A stretch of DNA of 64,000 bases. Source: Gari tellinella. Lineage: Eukaryota > Mollusca > Bivalvia > Cardiida > Psammobiidae. Under the pieces are notes generated by a model, which saw only the letters and a list, made by a program, of their open reading frames with translations, had not been told where the DNA came from and did not search any database. The number at the start of each line of letters is the position of its first letter. The stretch's first letter is position 1. A program made the position numbers and the translations under genes. Below, one piece after another: positions 10,301-20,193 of the stretch. Location of the stretch: contig OV277864.1 in assembly GCA_922989275.2 (NCBI GenBank), positions 48,049,550 through 48,113,549 on the forward strand, read 5' to 3'.

Positions 10301-13299
10301 AGAGTTCGGATGAGTTCGATTATGGTTGAAATCGGACCAATAGGTCAAGAGTAATCTACCTTTGAATTGCTTAAAATGCCATATTTAAGGGTGTTTACAC
10401 TCTAGAGGCCACAATTTTTATCCAATCTATCTCAAACTTGCTCAGATTGTATAAGACCATAAGAGTTCAAATGAGTTCGATTATGGTTGAAATCTTACCA
10501 ATAGGTTGAGAGTTATCGACCTTTGAATTGCTGAAAATGCCATATTTAAGGGTGTTTACACTCTAGAGGCCACAATTTTTATTCAATCTATCTCAAACAT
10601 GCTCAGATTGTATAAGACCATAAGAGTTCAGATGAGTTCGATTTTGGTTGAAATCAGACTAATAGGTCGAGAGTTATCTACCTTTGAATTGCTGAAAATG
10701 CCATATTTAAGAGTGTTTACACTCTAGAGGCAACAATTTTTATCCAGTCTGTTTCAAACTTGCTCAGATTGTATGACCATAAGAGTTCAATTAAATGTGA
10801 TTATGGTTGAAATCGGACTAATAGGTCAAGAGTGGTCTGCCCTTGAATTGCTGAAAATGCCATATTGAACAGCGTTTACACTCTTGCAACTACAGTTTTC
10901 AATGGATTTTGATTTTACTTGCACACAATGTATATACCTATAAGTTCTCAAAGGAGTGCAATTATTGTTGAAATCTAATTATTGTGGCAATAGTTATCTG
11001 CCCTTGATATACTTTGAAATGATAGAAAAGGCTTCATTTCAGTATTGTTTAGGCTCTAGTTATCTGCCTTTGATGTACTCTACTATACTAGAATTATGAG
11101 GTTGTATTCCAAAATTGTTTACATGCTATACTACAAATTTGAATGGATTTAGATTAAGACGGATGAAACAGAAAGGTAAAGCTATCAAGCTTCAGTACAA
11201 CAGGTGAGCGATATCAGGGCCTTCAGGCCGACTTGTATTTATTCCTCCACTGAAGAAAATAGTTCCCAATTTATACAGCCATGTATATGCACCTTCAGAA
11301 ATATTCTATATCGTAGCAGATGGTTGCTTAAATCAGACTGAAAGTAAAGCAGAATGCAGCATAAAGACATTTCAGGATTGCTTTTGGTGATTACACCTAG
11401 CCAGGTAAAAAAACATCCAAATATTCATTCAAAGGCCCATTGAAATTTCTTTATGGTGCATTCTGCTTTACTTTCAACCTACTTTAAGTGGTCACCTGTC
11501 TTCAAACCCAGAAACAGGCTATGGGGTAATAGGTTTAAAAAGAAGCAAAAGCACCAACAACTTTTTTTCTTCACAAGCCTAAAACATATTGGTGCCCATT
11601 AAGGCATTTTGTTCTGTTGATTTCAGGTTTTGATGAGTTTTTGGCAACCAATCACAGAGGTACGTTTCTGGTTGTTGGACACAGGGGACCGGCCATTAAC
11701 CTGGCTGTTCTTTCACCTGCTACACTGGTTGCTGTGGTGTTTATTGGTCCTGCAGGTGCTTGTGCTGGAGCCTCTCTACTTAGTTGGCATCAAACAGGTG
11801 AGAAAGTACACAAAGGTAAACTTTAAATTTTGTAACCCATTACTTCATAGATATAAATTTTAATGCCATTGATTTATTTCTCCACTGAAGAAAAGTTATA
11901 CGGACAAAATATCTACGGTAAAATATTTCCTTTATTCCAGCAGATGATAGCTTAAAGCAGGTTGAAAGTAAAGCAGAATGCACCTTAAGGTGCATTCTGC
12001 TTTTCTTCCAGTCTGCTTTAACTCTTTGAACCCTAGTCCCGCATATAGGCATGCTTTTCAAACAGTGTACATGTGAATAGTACACATGTCCTATACAAAC
12101 AGTGAAGACCCAGATCAGAGGGCTTCGAAAAGAGCCCTCTGATCAGGGTCTTCACTGTTTGTCACAATGCCAAACATTGACAAAAACAACCCTTTAAAGT
12201 CAGAAATGGACTAGACTTAGATGGAAACTGGAATTGTCCATTTAAAGTTTCAGGGAGGAAAGAGTTAAATGTTTCCCTGTCTTCGAAACTAGATACAGGC
12301 TATGGAGTAAAGGGTTAACCAAGCAAAGTGGTCCTGTTTTTGTTTCCAAGCTATACAGAGACCTTCATGCTTTACTTTGCTTAACTCTTTGAACCCTAGT
12401 CCCGCATATAGGCATGCTTTTCAAACAGTGTACATGTGAATAGCACACTTGTCCTATGCAAACAGTGAAGACCCAGATCAGAGGGCTCCGAAAGGAGCCC
12501 TCTGATCAGGGTCTTCACTGTTTGTCATAATGCCAAACATTGACACAAACAACCCTTAAAAGTCGGAAATGGACTGGACTAAAATGGAAACTGGAATTGT
12601 CCATTTAAAGTTTCAGGGAGGAAAGAGTTAAAACATGGAACCCTAGAGAGAAGTATGTACAGTCTTTGCAAACAGTGTACCTGTCAGCATAGGCTCAAAT
12701 CTGACCAATCAAATGCTTGAGAACAAACTCAGACTCAATACAAAAGCTATATAACCTTGGGTACAGGACTTCAGATAGAGGGAGTAACGCGGAGTATTTC
12801 AACAGCTAAATCTTTATGTCTGCATCAAACCCGATGGTGTGACTACTTAGTTATTAGATTTGTCTCTGTGGGATGATTACAATAAGTAGTCACACCTTAG
12901 AGTTTGGTGCAGAAATAAAAAAGAAATGGTTGAAAATTTACTTTACCCCCTTCTTATCTGGAGCCCCTATTGTCCCTCCTTTAAACTTCTCTCCAATCTC
13001 TGTCTTCACTATTTCAGGTGTACTACTACATTAAGGGCTGGTATAACCCTACCTATGACCTTCACCCAAGGCTGCGACACCTGCTGAAGCACATGCCACA
13101 CCCAGGATCTGGTTGCTTTATAGCTGTGCTGTGGGTACACCCCTGCATGACCTTTGACCGAATGATCCTGGCTACAGTTCTGACAGCTTACCTGTGCTGC
13201 GGATATTCTGTAAGAGAGAAAGACTATGACGTTATCAAGACTTACACCGAGACAAAGTGTGTACGTCAAACAGCATGGAGAACTGGGCATGTTGACTAG
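7269..13299 (+). CDS. NRM: Nurim (nuclear envelope membrane protein), complete, four exons
   Basis: Joining 7269-7386, 9070-9236, 11627-11797 and 13018-13299 gives 245 codons plus TAG; all introns are GT-AG and phases fit. Human nurim has 262 residues. Nurim is a multi-pass protein tightly bound in the inner nuclear membrane, with an isoprenylcysteine-methyltransferase-like (NnrU/ICMT-like) fold; its activity is not known. Matching blocks, in order: hydrophobic N-terminus (1-30), QHSLLA (60-65), SLYILT before the exon 2 end, FWQP (100-103), LVGIKQVYYYIKGW across the exon 3/4 join, HP at 180-181 within KHMPHPG, then LWVHPCMTFDRM. The ATG at 7269 gives a hydrophobic start like the human protein. 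Introns 1-3 are largely transposons. The C-terminal tail (about 25 residues) is charged and not conserved. Confidence 0.93.
7387..7869 (+). other. NRM intron 1, unique part
   Basis: Start of intron 1; no repeat or gene recognised before the palindrome at 7870. Confidence 0.5.
7870..7943. repeat. Palindrome related to family A/C cores
   Basis: GTGTAGACTCTGATCA is mirrored by TGATCAGAGTCTACAC, separated by a short spacer. It shares the GATCAGA element of the A and C cores. Outer ends are not clear. Confidence 0.6.
8076..8493 (+). mobile_element. Family B TTAA MITE in NRM intron 1, host of a hAT-type MITE
   Basis: TTAA-CCCTTTACCTGATAG at the left and GGGAAAGGG-TTAA at the right; core hairpin GCAGAATGCGCC... 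at 8147-8174. Its right half is split by the element at 8263-8420. Confidence 0.8.
8263..8420. mobile_element. hAT-type MITE nested in family B
   Basis: 158 bp with terminal inverted repeats of about 40 bp, starting CACAGGGAGCCAGAACGTAG. The 8-bp target ATTGGAAC is duplicated perfectly (8255-8262, 8421-8428) and is known host sequence, since other B copies read ATTGGAACTATTTTCTTC here. An 8-bp duplication is the hAT hallmark. The centre is a TA-rich palindrome. Confidence 0.9.
8545..9006 (-). mobile_element. Family B TTAA MITE (reverse), host of a TA-flanked MITE
   Basis: Starts TAACCCCATAGG and ends GGAGTAATGGG-TTAA, reverse relative to the copy at 678. The core hairpin at about 8890-8955 pairs imperfectly. 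Confidence 0.75.
8581..8791. mobile_element. TA-flanked MITE nested in family B
   Basis: Inverted ends CCGTATTTACCCAAACAGTT and AACTGTTTGGGTAAATATGG, bounded by TA on both sides. It interrupts the B sequence TTTAATTTATTCCTCC. TA duplication fits the Tc1/mariner superfamily (inference). Confidence 0.8.
9070..9236 (+). CDS. NRM: NRM exon 2
   Basis: Residues 40-95. Acceptor TTTTGCAG, donor CTACAG|GTACCT. Carries QHSLLA (60-65), the nurim counterpart of human QHSLMA. Confidence 0.92.
9304..9478 (+). repeat. Partial family B MITE with CTTT microsatellite
   Basis: TTAACCTTTTACCCCGTAGC at the left is the B end; the core is disturbed by a TTTC repeat at about 9399-9418. The right end is missing. 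Confidence 0.6.
9479..9851. other. NRM intron 2, CpG-bearing unique stretch
   Basis: No repeat family recognised. It has many CG dinucleotides (for example CTCGCGGCGG, GTCTCGCGAGTCTCG) compared with the surrounding AT-rich repeats. No coding signal. Confidence 0.4.
9852..10125 (-). mobile_element. Family B MITE (reverse), decayed
   Basis: TTTAAACCCTTTACTCCATAG at the left; arms GACTGAAAGTAAAGCA and TGCTTTACTTTC around 10008-10075; ends ACAGGCTATAGAG. Confidence 0.65.
10154..11236 (+). mobile_element. Pearl/Helentron-like element with tandem repeats
   Basis: Begins after a T run with the hairpin AGCTCACCCGAGCTAGCTC...GATGAGCT (10158-10186) and ends with GGTGAGCGATAT, a small hairpin GGCCTTCAGGCC (11218-11229) and CTTGT. 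Between them are about four copies of a 165-170-bp unit starting GTGTTTACACTCTAGAGGC. It is inserted in a T-rich part of a family B copy. It encodes nothing recognisable. Assignment to pearl/Helentron-like elements rests on architecture. Confidence 0.75.
11237..11535 (-). mobile_element. Family B MITE (reverse), right part
   Basis: Picks up at TTTATTCCTCCACTGAAGAA straight after the preceding element and runs to GGGGTAATAGG-TTTAA. The core hairpin loop is enlarged by roughly 80 bp. Confidence 0.7.
11627..11797 (+). CDS. NRM: NRM exon 3
   Basis: Residues 96-152, phase 0 on both sides. Acceptor GATTTCAG, donor AAACAG|GTGAGA. Begins VLMSFWQP and ends LVGIKQ, both conserved in nurim. A tryptophan- and leucine-rich transmembrane stretch lies between. 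Confidence 0.93.
11832..12318 (-). mobile_element. Family B MITE with family C inserted in it
   Basis: TAACCCATTACTTCATAG to GGAGTAAAGGG-TTAA. Core hairpin GCAGAATGCACC...GGTGCATTCTGC at 11973-12000. The element is cut at a TTAA (12018) by a complete family C copy, after which CTGTCTTCGAAACTAG resumes. Confidence 0.85.
12018..12268 (+). mobile_element. Family C TTAA MITE nested in family B
   Basis: TTAA at 12018-12021 and 12265-12268 are the duplicated target, proven by the uninterrupted B copies. Starts CTCTTTGAACCCTAGTCCC, ends CAGGGAGGAAAGAG. Central palindrome CAGTGAAGACCCAGATCAGAGGGC and its complement. Confidence 0.9.
12381..12631 (+). mobile_element. Family C TTAA MITE
   Basis: TTAA-CTCTTTGAACCC to GGAAAGAG-TTAA; very close to the copy at 12018. 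Confidence 0.85.
12660..12760 (+). repeat. Half of a family F palindrome
   Basis: AGGCTCAAATCTGACCAATCA and AATGCTTGAGAAC are one arm of the F palindrome; the other arm is missing. Confidence 0.6.
12764..12966 (+). repeat. Decayed family D element
   Basis: CTTCAGATAGAGGGAGTAAC at the left, GATGGTGTGACTACT mirrored by AGTAGTCACACC, and CTTATCTGGAGCCCC at the right. Confidence 0.6.
13018..13299 (+). CDS. NRM: NRM exon 4 and stop
   Basis: Residues 153-245 then TAG. Acceptor ACTATTTCAG. Carries VYYYIKGW, the HP pair at 180-181 and LWVHP, aligning with human nurim LRHP and LWVVP. Ends in a charged tail (KTYTETK...). Confidence 0.93.
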   Translation: MYYYIKGWYNPTYDLHPRLRHLLKHMPHPGSGCFIAVLWVHPCMTFDRMILATVLTAYLCCGYSVREKDYDVIKTYTETKCVRQTAWRTGHVD

Positions 13300-13316
13300 A
13301 TACCCATGAATCAGAT

Positions 13317-13580
13317 ACTTTTAGCCCATTTTCCCATAAATATGCCCTTTAATGCCTTTAATTTATTCCTTCACTTAAGAAATCAGTTTCACTTTATTCA
13401 GTCATGAATATGTACCATAAGAAATTAATTTATATGTTCTATATTGTAGCTGATGGTAGCTTAAAGCAGACTGAATGTAATCCAGAATGTGCCTTAAGGC
13501 ACACTCTGCTTTACTTTCAAACTGCTTTAAGCAGTCACCTGTCTTCAAAACTAGAAACAGAGTGTGAGGTAAAGGGTTAA
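13317..13580 (-). mobile_element. Family B MITE in the NRM 3' untranslated region
   Basis: Starts about 18 bp after the NRM stop (TTTAGCCCATTTTCCCATAAATATG) and ends GAGGTAAAGGG-TTAA. The core hairpin reads AGAATGTGCCTTAAGGCACACTCT. Confidence 0.75.
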
Positions 13581-13815
13581 TTCTTTCAAAAATAAGAAAC
13601 AAGTAAACCCTTTTCTCCACGGGAGCACCTATCTGCTCTTCAACATAAGAGCCACAAATGATTATTCAATTATGGTTTTGAATGCAGGGGCCAGCTTGAA
13701 GCAAGATGATTGTAAAGCAGAAAGCTACTAAAGGATTAATCTTGCTTCAAGCAGAATACTGCTATAAACACATTCGGGTATAGGTGAATTTCACAATTGC
13801 CTATGGAGGAAAGGT
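13581..13815. other. Intergenic, small inverted repeat
   Basis: AGCTTGAAGCAAGATGATTG and ATCTTGCTTCAAGC suggest another small foldback (about 13691-13760). Nothing else recognised. Confidence 0.4.
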
Positions 13816-14066
13816 TTAACTCTTTGAACCCTGGTCCCGCATATAGGCGTGCTTTTTTAACAGTGTACATGTGAATAGTACACTTGTCCTATGCAAACAG
13901 TGAAGACCCTGATTAGAGGGCTCCGAAAGGAGCCCTCTGATCAGGGTCTTCACTGTTTGTCACAATGCCAAACATTCACAAAAACAACCCTTAAAAGTCA
14001 GAAATGGACTAGACTAAAATGGAAACTGAAATTGTCCATTTAAAGTTTCAGGGAGGAAAGAGTTAA
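13816..14066 (+). mobile_element. Family C TTAA MITE
   Basis: TTAA-CTCTTTGAACCCTGG to GGAAAGAG-TTAA. Core GGGCTCCGAAAGGAGCCC at 13918-13935. Confidence 0.85.
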
Positions 14067-14165
14067 CCCATAATTATAGTCTATAATTTATTCTATAAGG
14101 GCCATTTCTTTGGAGTCACCACTGTACATAGGCTTATCTATGTATTTAGTTGCCCACATTATCTT

Positions 14166-14410
14166 TTAATCCATAACCCCATATATACACTTCACCTTTA
14201 ATGTATTCCTCCACTGAAGAAAGTAGTACCACTTTGTATAGTCACAAATATACACCATAAGAAATACATTCTGTGTCGTATCAGATGGTAGCTTTGAACA
14301 GCCTGAAAGTTAAAAAGAATGGACATTAAGTCACATTCTGCTTCACTTTCAACCTTCTTTAAGTGGTCATGTCTCCAAAACTACGAACAGGCTATGGGGC
14401 ACTGGGTTAA
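14166..14410 (-). mobile_element. Family B TTAA MITE (reverse)
   Basis: TTAATCCATAACCCC to GGGGCACTGGG-TTAA; the core arms are partly eroded (AAGAATGGACATTAAGTCACATTCTG). Confidence 0.7.
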
Positions 14411-14503
14411 TTTGTTTTTAGTCTGTGTAAACTTTGTTTTTATTTATTAATCTTTTTATTGGTGCTAAATGATATACATTACAATACTCAAATATCTGTC
14501 TCA

Positions 14504-14896
14504 GGGCTCCAGATAAAGGGGAGTGAACTGAAAGTGAAGTTTTTCAACATTTTTTCAGGGCTCCAGATAAGAGGGAGTAAAATTAGCAAATACAACACGT
14601 TTTCTCTTATTTCAGCACCAAATCCTATGTGTTACTACTCATTAGAATCGTCTCGAAGAGACGATTCTAATGAGTAGTGACACCATAGGGTTTAATGCAG
14701 AAATAAAGATTTTAGATTTTTAAATACTCCCCTTATCCAGGAACGTATATAGATATTTAAAAATATACGTTCCTGCCTTATCTGGGGCTCTGTTTTTTCC
14801 TTTGATGTGACTACTCATTAGAATCGTCTCTTTGAGGGTTTAATGCAGACATAAAAAATTTAATTTTTGAAATACTCACTTTATCTGGAACCCAGT
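14504..14896 (+). mobile_element. Family D element, host of a second D copy
   Basis: CAGGGCTCCAGATAAAGGGG at the left; after the nested copy it resumes at GATGTGACTACTCATTAG and ends TTTATCTGGAACCC. Confidence 0.65.
14556..14792 (+). mobile_element. Family D element nested in another D
   Basis: CAGGGCTCCAGATAAGAGGG to TTATCTGGGGCTCTG with TTTTTT on both sides (possible 6-bp duplication). Core palindrome ACTCATTAGAATCGTCTC and its complement. A small AT-rich palindrome sits near the right end (14741-14775). Confidence 0.8.
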
Positions 14897-15097
14897 GTCT
14901 TATATATATTTACACTCATCATGCTAAGCTAAGCCTGTCATTTACAAACATTTTAGGAGCCCTCTGATCTGGGTCTTCACTGTTTGCGTACAACATTACA
15001 AGTGTATTCTTTAGGGGTACACAAATTGAAAATGACAAGTTTACTCATCTATGTGGTTTGATGTGTTTTGACCTTATATGAAATTAACATTTCCAGG
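14897..15097. other. Intergenic with a family C fragment
   Basis: One C arm (GGAGCCCTCTGATCTGGGTC) at about 14956-14990. Nothing else recognised. Confidence 0.4.
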
Positions 15098-15103
15098 TGC
15101 ATG

Positions 15104-15358
15104 CAGGGCTGCCATTTCTCTGGATTTTTCCTAAATCTCCGGATTTTTTCCCAGTACATGATAGCTTAAAGCTGGCTGAAAGTAAAGCAGAATGCGCCCT
15201 AAGGCGCATTCTGCTTTACTTTCAGCCAGCTTTAAGTGGTCGCATGTCAACAAATCAAGAAAAAGGCTATAGGGTAGAGGTACAATTTGTAAAATCGCAC
15301 TTGAAAAATGCAAATTTGGAAATCTTAGGATTTTTCCTATCAACTTATGGCAGCCCTG
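15104..15358 (+). mobile_element. Family J element J2
   Basis: CAGGGCTGCCATTTCTCTGG to ACTTATGGCAGCCCTG, with TGCATG duplicated at 15098-15103 and 15359-15364. The middle (about 15165-15235) is the family B core hairpin, although the outer parts are unrelated to B. Confidence 0.85.
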
Positions 15359-15512
15359 TGCATGTCCTATTAGTCTGCATTCTCTCATTCAATGGATGTT
15401 GTTGTTCGTCCATCACTATGCGAATATGACCGCAACTTCAAATTGCTAAGAGCTTCAGTGTTACTTGACTTTTCCTATTTTACAACATTAAGTACTGGTT
15501 CTCTTTACCTTA

Positions 15513-15722
15513 TGGGGCGTCCTGGTTATAGTCACTGTGACTCACAACTGTGGCTTCAAATCCCAGTCTGGGCATTTTTCATGTGATGAAGCCTTCCAGC
15601 TGGCTTGCGGAAGGTCGATGGTTCTACCAAGTTGCTAATTTGTGCTTAAACAGTACATAATGGGCTTCTTGGGTCTTCCTTCATCTTTAATTAGCTGGAC
15701 CTTGCGATATGACTGAAATACT
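15513..15722 (+). repeat. tRNA-derived SINE with mollusc-type tail
   Basis: Head GGTTATAGTCACTGTGACTC and B-box-like GCTTCAAATCCCAGTC, followed by GAAGCCTTCCAGCTGGCTTG and GGAAGGTCGATGGTTCTACC, which I recall from V-SINE-type repeats of bivalves and gastropods. Diverged. Confidence 0.65.
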
Positions 15723-15723
15723 A

Positions 15724-15976
15724 TTAACCCTTTACCTTATAGAAGCGCCTTTTAGCGCATTCAATTTAATCCTTCGCGGAAGAAAATAGTTCCAATCTAT
15801 ACAGTCACAAATATGTATTAGAAGGAATATTTTCAAAATTTCTAGAAGATGGTAGCTTAAAGCAGGCTGAAAGAAAAGCAGAATGCGCCATATGGCGCAT
15901 TCTGCTTTACTTTCAACCTGCTTTAAGTAGTCACCTATTTTCAAAACTAGAAACAGGCTATGGGGTAATGGGTTAA
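15724..15976 (-). mobile_element. Family B TTAA MITE (reverse)
   Basis: TTAA-CCCTTTACCTTATAG to GGGGTAATGGG-TTAA; core GCAGAATGCGCCATATGGCGCATTCTGC (split across 15880-15907). Confidence 0.85.
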
Positions 15977-16021
15977 AGCTATTTAAAATCACAAAAAATT
16001 CAAAATCCAAATCTTTTTGCC

Positions 16022-17275
16022 TTTTTAGCTCACCTGAGCCAAAGGCTCAAGGTGAGCTATTGGAATGGCCCTGTGTCCGGTGTCCGTCGTCGTGCGTTGT
16101 CCGTCGTCGTTAACAATTGCTTCAAATGACATCTCCTCCTATACAGCTTGGCAGAATTCAACCAAACTTTACAGAAATGTTCCTTGGGTCAAGCTCTTTC
16201 AAATTTGTTCAAAGAATTAAAAACAATGCAGAACTCTGGTTGCCATGGCAATCAAAGTGAAAAAATAAGGAAATCTTAAAAAATCTTATTGTCAAAATCT
16301 GCAAGGGCCAGAGCTAAGATATTTGGCACATAGCATCATCTACAGGTCCTCTATAAAGTTTGTTCAAATTATACCCCCTGGGGTCAAAATTGACCCCGCC
16401 CCGGGGGTCACAGTTTTACATAGAGTTATATAGTGAAATTTTCAAATGTCTTTTCCTCTGAAACTAATATGGCCAGAGCTTTGACATTTGGCTTGATGGC
16501 ACTTCTAGATGTCCTGTACCAAATTTGTTAAAATGCTTCTGGTTGGTTGCATAACTAGGTCACAGGAACTAAAATTAGATTTTTTTCAATGAAAACTTAA
16601 AAAATCTTCTTTTCTGAAACTACAAGGGCCAGAACTTAGATATTTGGCACATAGCATTGCCTACAGGTCCTCTATCAAGTTTATTCAAATAAGGACCCTG
16701 GGGTAAAATTTGCCCCGCCCCGGGGGTCACCGTTTTACATAGAAATATAGTGAAATTTTCAAACGTCTTCTTCTCTGAAACTTATATGGCCAGAGCTTTG
16801 ATATTTGGCATGGTGACACTTCTAGATGTCCTATACCAAAATTGTTCAAATGGTTCTGGTTGGTTGCATAACTAGGTCACAGGAGCTAAAAAAAGATTTT
16901 TTTTCAATGAAAACTTTAAAAATCTTCTTGTCTGAAACTACAAGGGCCAGAGCTTAGATATTTGGCACAAAGCATTGCCTACAGGTCCTCTATCAAGTTT
17001 GTTCAAATAATGCCCCTGGGGTCAAAATTGGCTATGCCCCGGGGTCACAGTTTTACATAGAGTTATATAGAGAAAATTTCAAACATCTTCTTCTCTGACA
17101 CTAATATGGCCAGAGCTTTTATATTTGGTATGGTGACACTTTTAAATATCCTTTACATATTTTGTTCAAATGGTTCCTGTCTGTTGCATATCTAGGTCAG
17201 TCCTGGACATAAATTATTATCTCCATTTTTTCAGCTATTCTCAGGTGAGCGAAGTATGCCCCATGGGGCTCTTGT
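16022..17275 (+). mobile_element. Pearl/Helentron-like element with tandem repeats
   Basis: 5' hairpin AGCTCACCTGAGCC-AAA-GGCTCAAGGTGAGCT at 16027-16058 follows a T run. The 3' end is CAGGTGAGCGAAG, hairpin GCCCCATGGGGC (17258-17269), CTTGT. The interior has three copies of a roughly 300-bp unit containing CAAGGGCCAGAGCT, ATATTTGGCACA and CCCCGGGGTCAC. Confidence 0.75.
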
Positions 17276-17399
17276 ATACATGTATTTTGCAATGACTAAA
17301 CAACTGACTATATCTGACCGCAACGTCTAATATATATTTATGTTAGCTCATTTAACCCAAAAACTTATAGTGGGCTATTCTATTTTCCAATAAAGACAT

Positions 17400-19894
17400 C
17401 AGTGGCGTAGCTTCCTATAGGTCGTGTAGGCCGCGGCCTACGCATAATTTTCAGAAAGGCAAAAAATAAAAAAGTCTCAAAACATCAAATATGCAATAAA
17501 AACACAGCCTAAGGGGGGTTAGTCTTAAATTGATCGAACGTCATTTCGGGAAACACAGGCAATTTTCAGGCCAAAACCTGCCAATTTTTTTTCGCTCGCG
17601 TTCACGATATTCTTAAATCTACTCTATCATTCAAAAAGTCGGCGCGCTACGGTTGCATTTTACACACGCTCTGTTAAAAAAACATTTCGGAAACGCTTTA
17701 TTATAATGTGTAAGCATAATTTATCATTTATGAATCGATGAGGAAACCAAGCAGTTGTTACAAGGAACCTGACCACCATATTTTCAGTTTCAGTACCCGT
17801 CCCCCACAGGGTTAGTTAGATATTCCCAGTACCTGACATGTGTTTCTTTATAATTCAGTTGAGTAAAATGCGATGTAATTGAAGTACTGTAGCGAGCTTG
17901 AAACATAATTATAAATATCATATCTAATAAGAATGCAAAAACAAAAACAAAAAACAACCGAACAAGAACTTGTACCGCTGCATGTTTGCTGCCATATTGT
18001 TTATTCGGTTCCATGAAACGAATACCTGCTCCCCCAATAATCAGTAAAAAGACCTTGATCTTAAAATGTAAGTAGTTTACCTGGTTTGAATGCGTGAAAC
18101 GCCCTCAAACGCACCAGAGACCATGTAGGAATAGAAATGTTCACGGGAGAGCATGCCCCCGGACACAACCCGGTATTAAGAGTGCTTACATTAATTAGAG
18201 TGGGTATATAGTAGGAGTTAGAAATTAACTGCTGGAATACATAATGTCGAAAAATATTATTCTAAATTAGATAATTTGTTATTTTGAATCGAATTTTTAC
18301 ATAGATTTGTGTAAAGTAATATACAATTTTTTAATGCACAAACCGCCCCCAGAACGCACCAGAGACCATCAAGGAATAAAATGTTCCCGGGGGAGCATGC
18401 CCCCGGACCCCCCTCCACCTCAAAACCAAAATCCACACACACCCTCACTAAGAGCAGTTTATGAATCCTGCTGGATAGGGGTGGTGGTTACAGATGAATG
18501 GCTGGAAAGGCAACTTGTCGAAAAAACGTATTATTCTTGATCCGATAATTCTGTTATTTTGAGTTGATTATTTTTACATAATTATAGAGATACATGTACC
18601 GGTATATGTTTATTTATGGTACCTGTTTGCAATGCGGGGAACGCCCTTAGAACGCGCCAGAGACCATCTAGGAATTAAAAAAATAATCCCGGGGAGCATG
18701 CCCCTTACCCCCTAGTAAGAATGCGTACACCAATCCGTCTAGCTCCACCTCTGACATGTGCACCCACCCACACATCGCAATTTGCTTTCTACGGCCCTGC
18801 GAATGTCTTTCTGTCTTCACTTGCACTGATTCATGAATGTGCAAATGACCATGGACATCGATGTTGGTAGAAATGCAGGAAACTTGTTTTTTCTTAAATC
18901 TTTCACATTTAATATATTATCTTTCACATTTAATGCTAGATATATGTACTGTCGCGGGATCATGGCAGTACATGTGTAAGTGATTGAAACTGACTACATT
19001 CCCGCATTCGTGGACGATACATAGAGTTTCACTTTGTATGAGTACTTCACTGGAACGCCAGTGGCAGATGATTGGTCTAGATTTCGTTGCCATTTCGTCT
19101 CAACATTTAACTACAAAATACGTGTATCGTCCACCAATGGGGAAGTTTGTGCAGTCCAGATTCCATTTACTCTGGGACAAGGCTACTACCCCGTGTATGT
19201 GGTCTATTAGACCACATACACGTAGTAGCTTTGTCAGACTATTTTCCTTTTATGATTACTCTTGAATCAACGTCTTAACGTCTTCGACTGTTAGTACAGG
19301 TACCGAGGATGGGGAGAGCTGTGCCGGTTGAGTGAATTCTCAGTGGCCGCTACGGTAGCCGGATTGGTCTTCTCTGAGGGACGGAAAGCAGTCGATATCT
19401 ATTTTTCTTACTAACTTCTGACTTTGATCTGTCTGTTTCTACCTTACCTGTATAACTTTCACTTTTCTTATTCACCACTAGCGCCGAAACGTAATGGTCA
19501 ATCGTTGACAGTGTTTCGTAAAGAAGTAGAAGTAGAACCCGAAAGATGCCTCTAAATGTATAGACATACTTTACATACAAGCTAATTAACCTTTTCTACA
19601 CGCTATATCTAGCGTAGATGATTCTTAATATATGGTCCATTCATTTGTAGAGTGATATGGTACTTAATGACGATTCACAAGTAACACGATCGTCAGTATA
19701 ACGTTCAAAATGATATTAGATCTATACATCATACAATTATCATGGTTCTAGAAACATGTTTATTCCTTCTATAGATGTACGCCAAAACGCATTTCCGACG
19801 TTCTACGATCAATTTTATTTTTTTGGGGGGGAGGGCCCCCAGACCCCCCCTCATATTAGGCCTACACATACGTTTCTTTCAAGCTACGCCCCTG
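17400..19894 (+). mobile_element. hAT-like non-autonomous element, about 2.5 kb
   Basis: Terminal inverted repeats CAGTGGCGTAGCTT and AAGCTACGCCCCTG; flanks AAAGACAT and AAAGTCAA match in 6 of 8 positions, a worn 8-bp duplication. Inside, a GC-rich unit (AACGCACCAGAGACCAT then GGGGAGCATGCCCCC) recurs near 18100, 18345 and 18640, and a 48-bp palindrome lies at 19181-19229. No transposase frame. The minus frame at 17790-18014 has a hydrophobic segment but no known domain. Confidence 0.6.
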
Positions 19895-19950
19895 AAAGTC
19901 AATTCCACTTTTGACTACTAAGGGATGTTTCTTTGCAATATATTACAAAT

Positions 19951-20021
19951 GACAAACTGTGTAGATGCTGATCAGAGGACTCCTGTAGGAGTCCTCTGAT
20001 CAGGGTCTACACTGTTTGCAC
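19951..20021. repeat. Isolated family C core palindrome
   Basis: ACAAACTGTGTAGATGCTGATCAGAGGACTCC and its complement around GTA; loop pair GGACTCC/GGAGTCC (19977-19994). Family ends are lost. Confidence 0.75.
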
Positions 20022-20193
20022 AACCCAAGTGTACTTTTCACTTCTACAAGGTTTGTAAATAATGCATATACATGTCATTAGGTATTTATAGGTTCATGAG
20101 CAAGTGATATAAACAGGACTTCACAAACAGTGTAGATCTAGTTCATCCACTGGAAACACAGTATCTTATCAGTGTATCAACCTTATATACAAC

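Noticed and set aside
13009..13290. Minus-strand 93-codon frame over NRM exon 4
   Set aside because: Shadow of the real exon, which matches nurim on the plus strand.
17790..18014. A small membrane-protein gene on the minus strand
   Set aside because: Single hydrophobic segment, no homology recognised, and it lies inside a hAT-like element.
18984..19265. A 93-codon plus-strand frame
   Set aside because: It runs into a perfect palindrome and lies within the hAT-like element; composition is not protein-like.
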